Shown one piece after another: positions 62,524 through 64,000 of a stretch of 64,000 nt of DNA. The stretch lies in contig CAWCUU010000002.1 of NCBI GenBank assembly GCA_963798855.1, positions 1,178,001 to 1,242,000 of the forward strand, read 5' to 3'. A model generated the notes under the pieces. That model searched no databases and was not told the DNA's origin. It saw only the letters and a program-made list of their open reading frames with translations. Source of the DNA: CAWCUU01 sp963798855 (GTDB lineage: Bacteria; Gemmatimonadota; Gemmatimonadetes; Longimicrobiales; RSA9). A program made the translations under genes and the position numbers. Within the stretch, counting starts at the first letter, position 1, and each line of letters starts with the position of its first letter.

Positions 62524-64000
62524 CTAGCCGGCCGGCCGCACGAGCACCTCGTGGCGGCCGCCGTCGTCCAGCAGCGGGATCTCGGCGACCGTCAGGCGGC
62601 GTCCGTCGAGGAGCAGCTCGGGATCGGCGCTCCCGATTCTGCCGGGCTCCTGCACGGTGATGGCATAGGTTGCCGTGCCGAAACGGTAATCGATGGCGAA
62701 TTCGAACCATGTGGCCGGAACGCGGGGCTCGATACGCAGCGTGTCGCCGCGCAGGGTGAAGCCGAGGATGGTCTCGAGGCCCACGCGGTACATCCAGCCG
62801 GCTGCTCCCGTGTACCAGGTCCAGCCCCCCCGGCCCACCTGTCCGGCAGCGGTGCAGACATCCCCAGCCAGCGCGTAGGGTTCGACCCTGTACGTCTCGA
62901 CCTCGGCGGGCGTGCGGCTGTGCAGCAGGGGGTTGAGCATCTGGTACAGCTCGAAGGCGCGGTCCTTGTCGCCGTGCAGCGCGGTGGCGAGGACGCTCCA
63001 GATCGCGGCGTGCGTGTATTGCGCGCCGTTCTCGCGGACACCGGGCAGGTAGCCCCTGATGTAGCCCGGATCCCGCGGCGTCCGGTCGAACGGCGGTGCG
63101 AGCAGCTTGAGTAGCCGGGCGTCGCGATCGACGAGGTGTTCCTCGACCGCGCGCATCGCCTGTACCTGCCGATTCGGCTCGCCGGCACGCGAGATCACGC
63201 TCCAGCTCTGGGCTATGCAGTCTATGCGGCATTCGTCGCTCTGCGCCGAGCCGAGCGGACTGCCGTCGTCGAAATAGGCGCGGCGGTACCACTCGCCATC
63301 CCACCCGTGGGCCTCGACGGCAGCCGCGTAGCTGTCGGCGCGAGCGCGGAGGTCGGCAGCCGCGGCGGCATCGCCGCGCTGCGCGGCGTGCGTCGCGAAG
63401 CCACGGAGCGTGTCGATGAGGAACCAGGCGAGCCAGACGCTCTCCCCGCGCCCCTCTGCGCCGACGCGGCTCATGCCGTCGTTCCAGTCCCCGGTGCCGA
63501 TGAGCGGCAGGCCGTGCGCCCCCGCCGTGGACGCCTTGCGGAGTGAGCGCAGACAGTGCTCGTAGATGCTGGCGTCCTCCGGGGTGACGTCGGGCAGGGC
63601 GTAGGCGTCGTGCTCGCCCGGCTCCAGCGCGCGCATGGAAAGGAACGGCGCGCGTTCATCCAGCACGGCCGAATCACCCGTCAGGACCACGTACCGGTCG
63701 ACCACGTACGGCAGCCAGACCAGGTCGTCGGAGAAACGGGTGCGCACGCCGCGCCCGCTTCGTGGATGCCACCAGTGCTGCACGTCTCCCTCGACGAATT
63801 GCCGCGCCGCCGCCCGCAGGATGTGCTCCCGGGCGATACCCGGCTCCGCATAGACGAACGCCAGCACGTCCTGGAGCTGGTCCCGGAAGCCGTAGGCGCC
63901 GCTGCTCTGGTAGAGAGCAGAGCGAGCCCAAATGCGGCAGGATAGAGCCTGATAGAGCAGCCAGTGGTTGAGCATGGCATCGAAAGCGGGCTCGGGCGTC
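62524..64000 (-). CDS. GH94 glycoside phosphorylase/cyclic beta-1,2-glucan synthase-like, 5' end outside the window
   Basis: C-terminal ~490 residues of a large minus-strand gene; the frame is open past position 64000. Matches NdvB-type and cellobiose-phosphorylase GH94: LLYQALSCRIWARSALYQSSGAYGFRDQLQD, FVEGDVQHWWHPRSGRGVRTR, SDDLVWLPYVVDRYV, general acid in GTGDWNDGMSRVG, YIRGYLPGVRENGAQYTHAAIW, and SRTPAEVETYRVEPYALAGDV. Ends in a beta-sandwich. In NdvB proteins this domain trims and closes beta-1,2-glucan chains using phosphate; whether the GT84 part is present lies outside the window. Confidence 0.88.
   Translation of the reverse strand, partial: TPEPAFDAMLNHWLLYQALSCRIWARSALYQSSGAYGFRDQLQDVLAFVYAEPGIAREHILRAAARQFVEGDVQHWWHPRSGRGVRTRFSDDLVWLPYVVDRYVVLTGDSAVLDERAPFLSMRALEPGEHDAYALPDVTPEDASIYEHCLRSLRKASTAGAHGLPLIGTGDWNDGMSRVGAEGRGESVWLAWFLIDTLRGFATHAAQRGDAAAAADLRARADSYAAAVEAHGWDGEWYRRAYFDDGSPLGSAQSDECRIDCIAQSWSVISRAGEPNRQVQAMRAVEEHLVDRDARLLKLLAPPFDRTPRDPGYIRGYLPGVRENGAQYTHAAIWSVLATALHGDKDRAFELYQMLNPLLHSRTPAEVETYRVEPYALAGDVCTAAGQVGRGGWTWYTGAAGWMYRVGLETILGFTLRGDTLRIEPRVPATWFEFAIDYRFGTATYAITVQEPGRIGSADPELLLDGRRLTVAEIPLLDDGGRHEVLVRPAG

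Overview
The window is GC-rich bacterial chromosomal DNA from a diderm. Gene content points to Gemmatimonadota or a close relative: a TolB-like/TPR hybrid with an N-terminal membrane segment plus several TPR scraps, an ADOP-type MacB-like permease, a ScyD/ScyE-like propeller, LVIVD and FG-GAP proteins, TonB receptors with a CarboxypepD_reg plug, two M28 peptidases, and a lipid A/LPS cluster. The taxon is inferred from these families; no rRNA or marker gene is present.

Region 1 (1-4600) is a decayed integron. On the minus strand it reads: a twice-deleted integron integrase remnant (4198-4588), a first cassette gene split in two by an IS21-family element (1356-3687, istA frameshifted, istB intact), an attC site (874-961), a very small second cassette ORF, a second attC-like site (689-753), and an amidohydrolase lipoprotein that runs off the window and appears to start at ATA. 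The integrase remnant lies on the same strand as the cassettes, the unusual 'inverted' layout.

Region 2 (4600-22080) is core-like: a fused aconitase-superfamily protein, a PfkB kinase, two small lipoproteins, a HAD phosphatase with a DUF6941 protein, a TonB-like protein, then a tightly overlapping envelope operon (Kdo kinase-like, heptosyltransferase-like GT9, MsbA-like exporter, two GT4, LpxL-like acyltransferase, GT2 with an Arg-rich tail, DUF3108, deoxyhypusine-synthase-like). It ends with two small minus-strand membrane-protein genes.

Region 3 (22080-35740) is accessory. A three-copy tandem repeat with perfect hairpins leads into tRNA-Glu(CUC) and tRNA-Val(CAC). The last 17 bases of the tRNA-Val region recur at 26546 (exact) and 31174 (one mismatch), so two consecutive stretches are bounded by att-like copies of the tRNA 3' end. 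They hold a TolB/TPR membrane protein, a lipoprotein, scraps of queG and TPR genes, a duplicated ~85-bp repeat and a frameshifted ADOP permease. Outside the last copy lies a TonB receptor / c-type cytochrome / beta-propeller operon, then a TPR scrap.

Region 4 (35740-41760) holds an FAD oxidoreductase, an alkyltransferase (Ogt-type) scrap, an aromatic amino acid decarboxylase broken by one in-frame TAG, a frameshifted DUF1624-type acetyltransferase, a LytTR regulator with Asn at the phospho-acceptor position, and its frameshifted LytS-like kinase. Several consecutive lesions suggest local decay or base-calling errors.

Region 5 (41760-64000) is secreted/periplasmic and metal-related: two divergent M28 peptidases, a heme/iron-type ABC importer, an OmpR-type two-component pair, a TonB receptor behind a perfect 23-bp palindrome, a Tat-exported glycosylasparaginase-like enzyme, an LVIVD protein with a Met-rich DUF305 protein, an FG-GAP/TPR protein, an alpha/beta hydrolase, a ChaN-like protein, an SGNH hydrolase and the C-terminal part of a GH94 (NdvB-like) enzyme.
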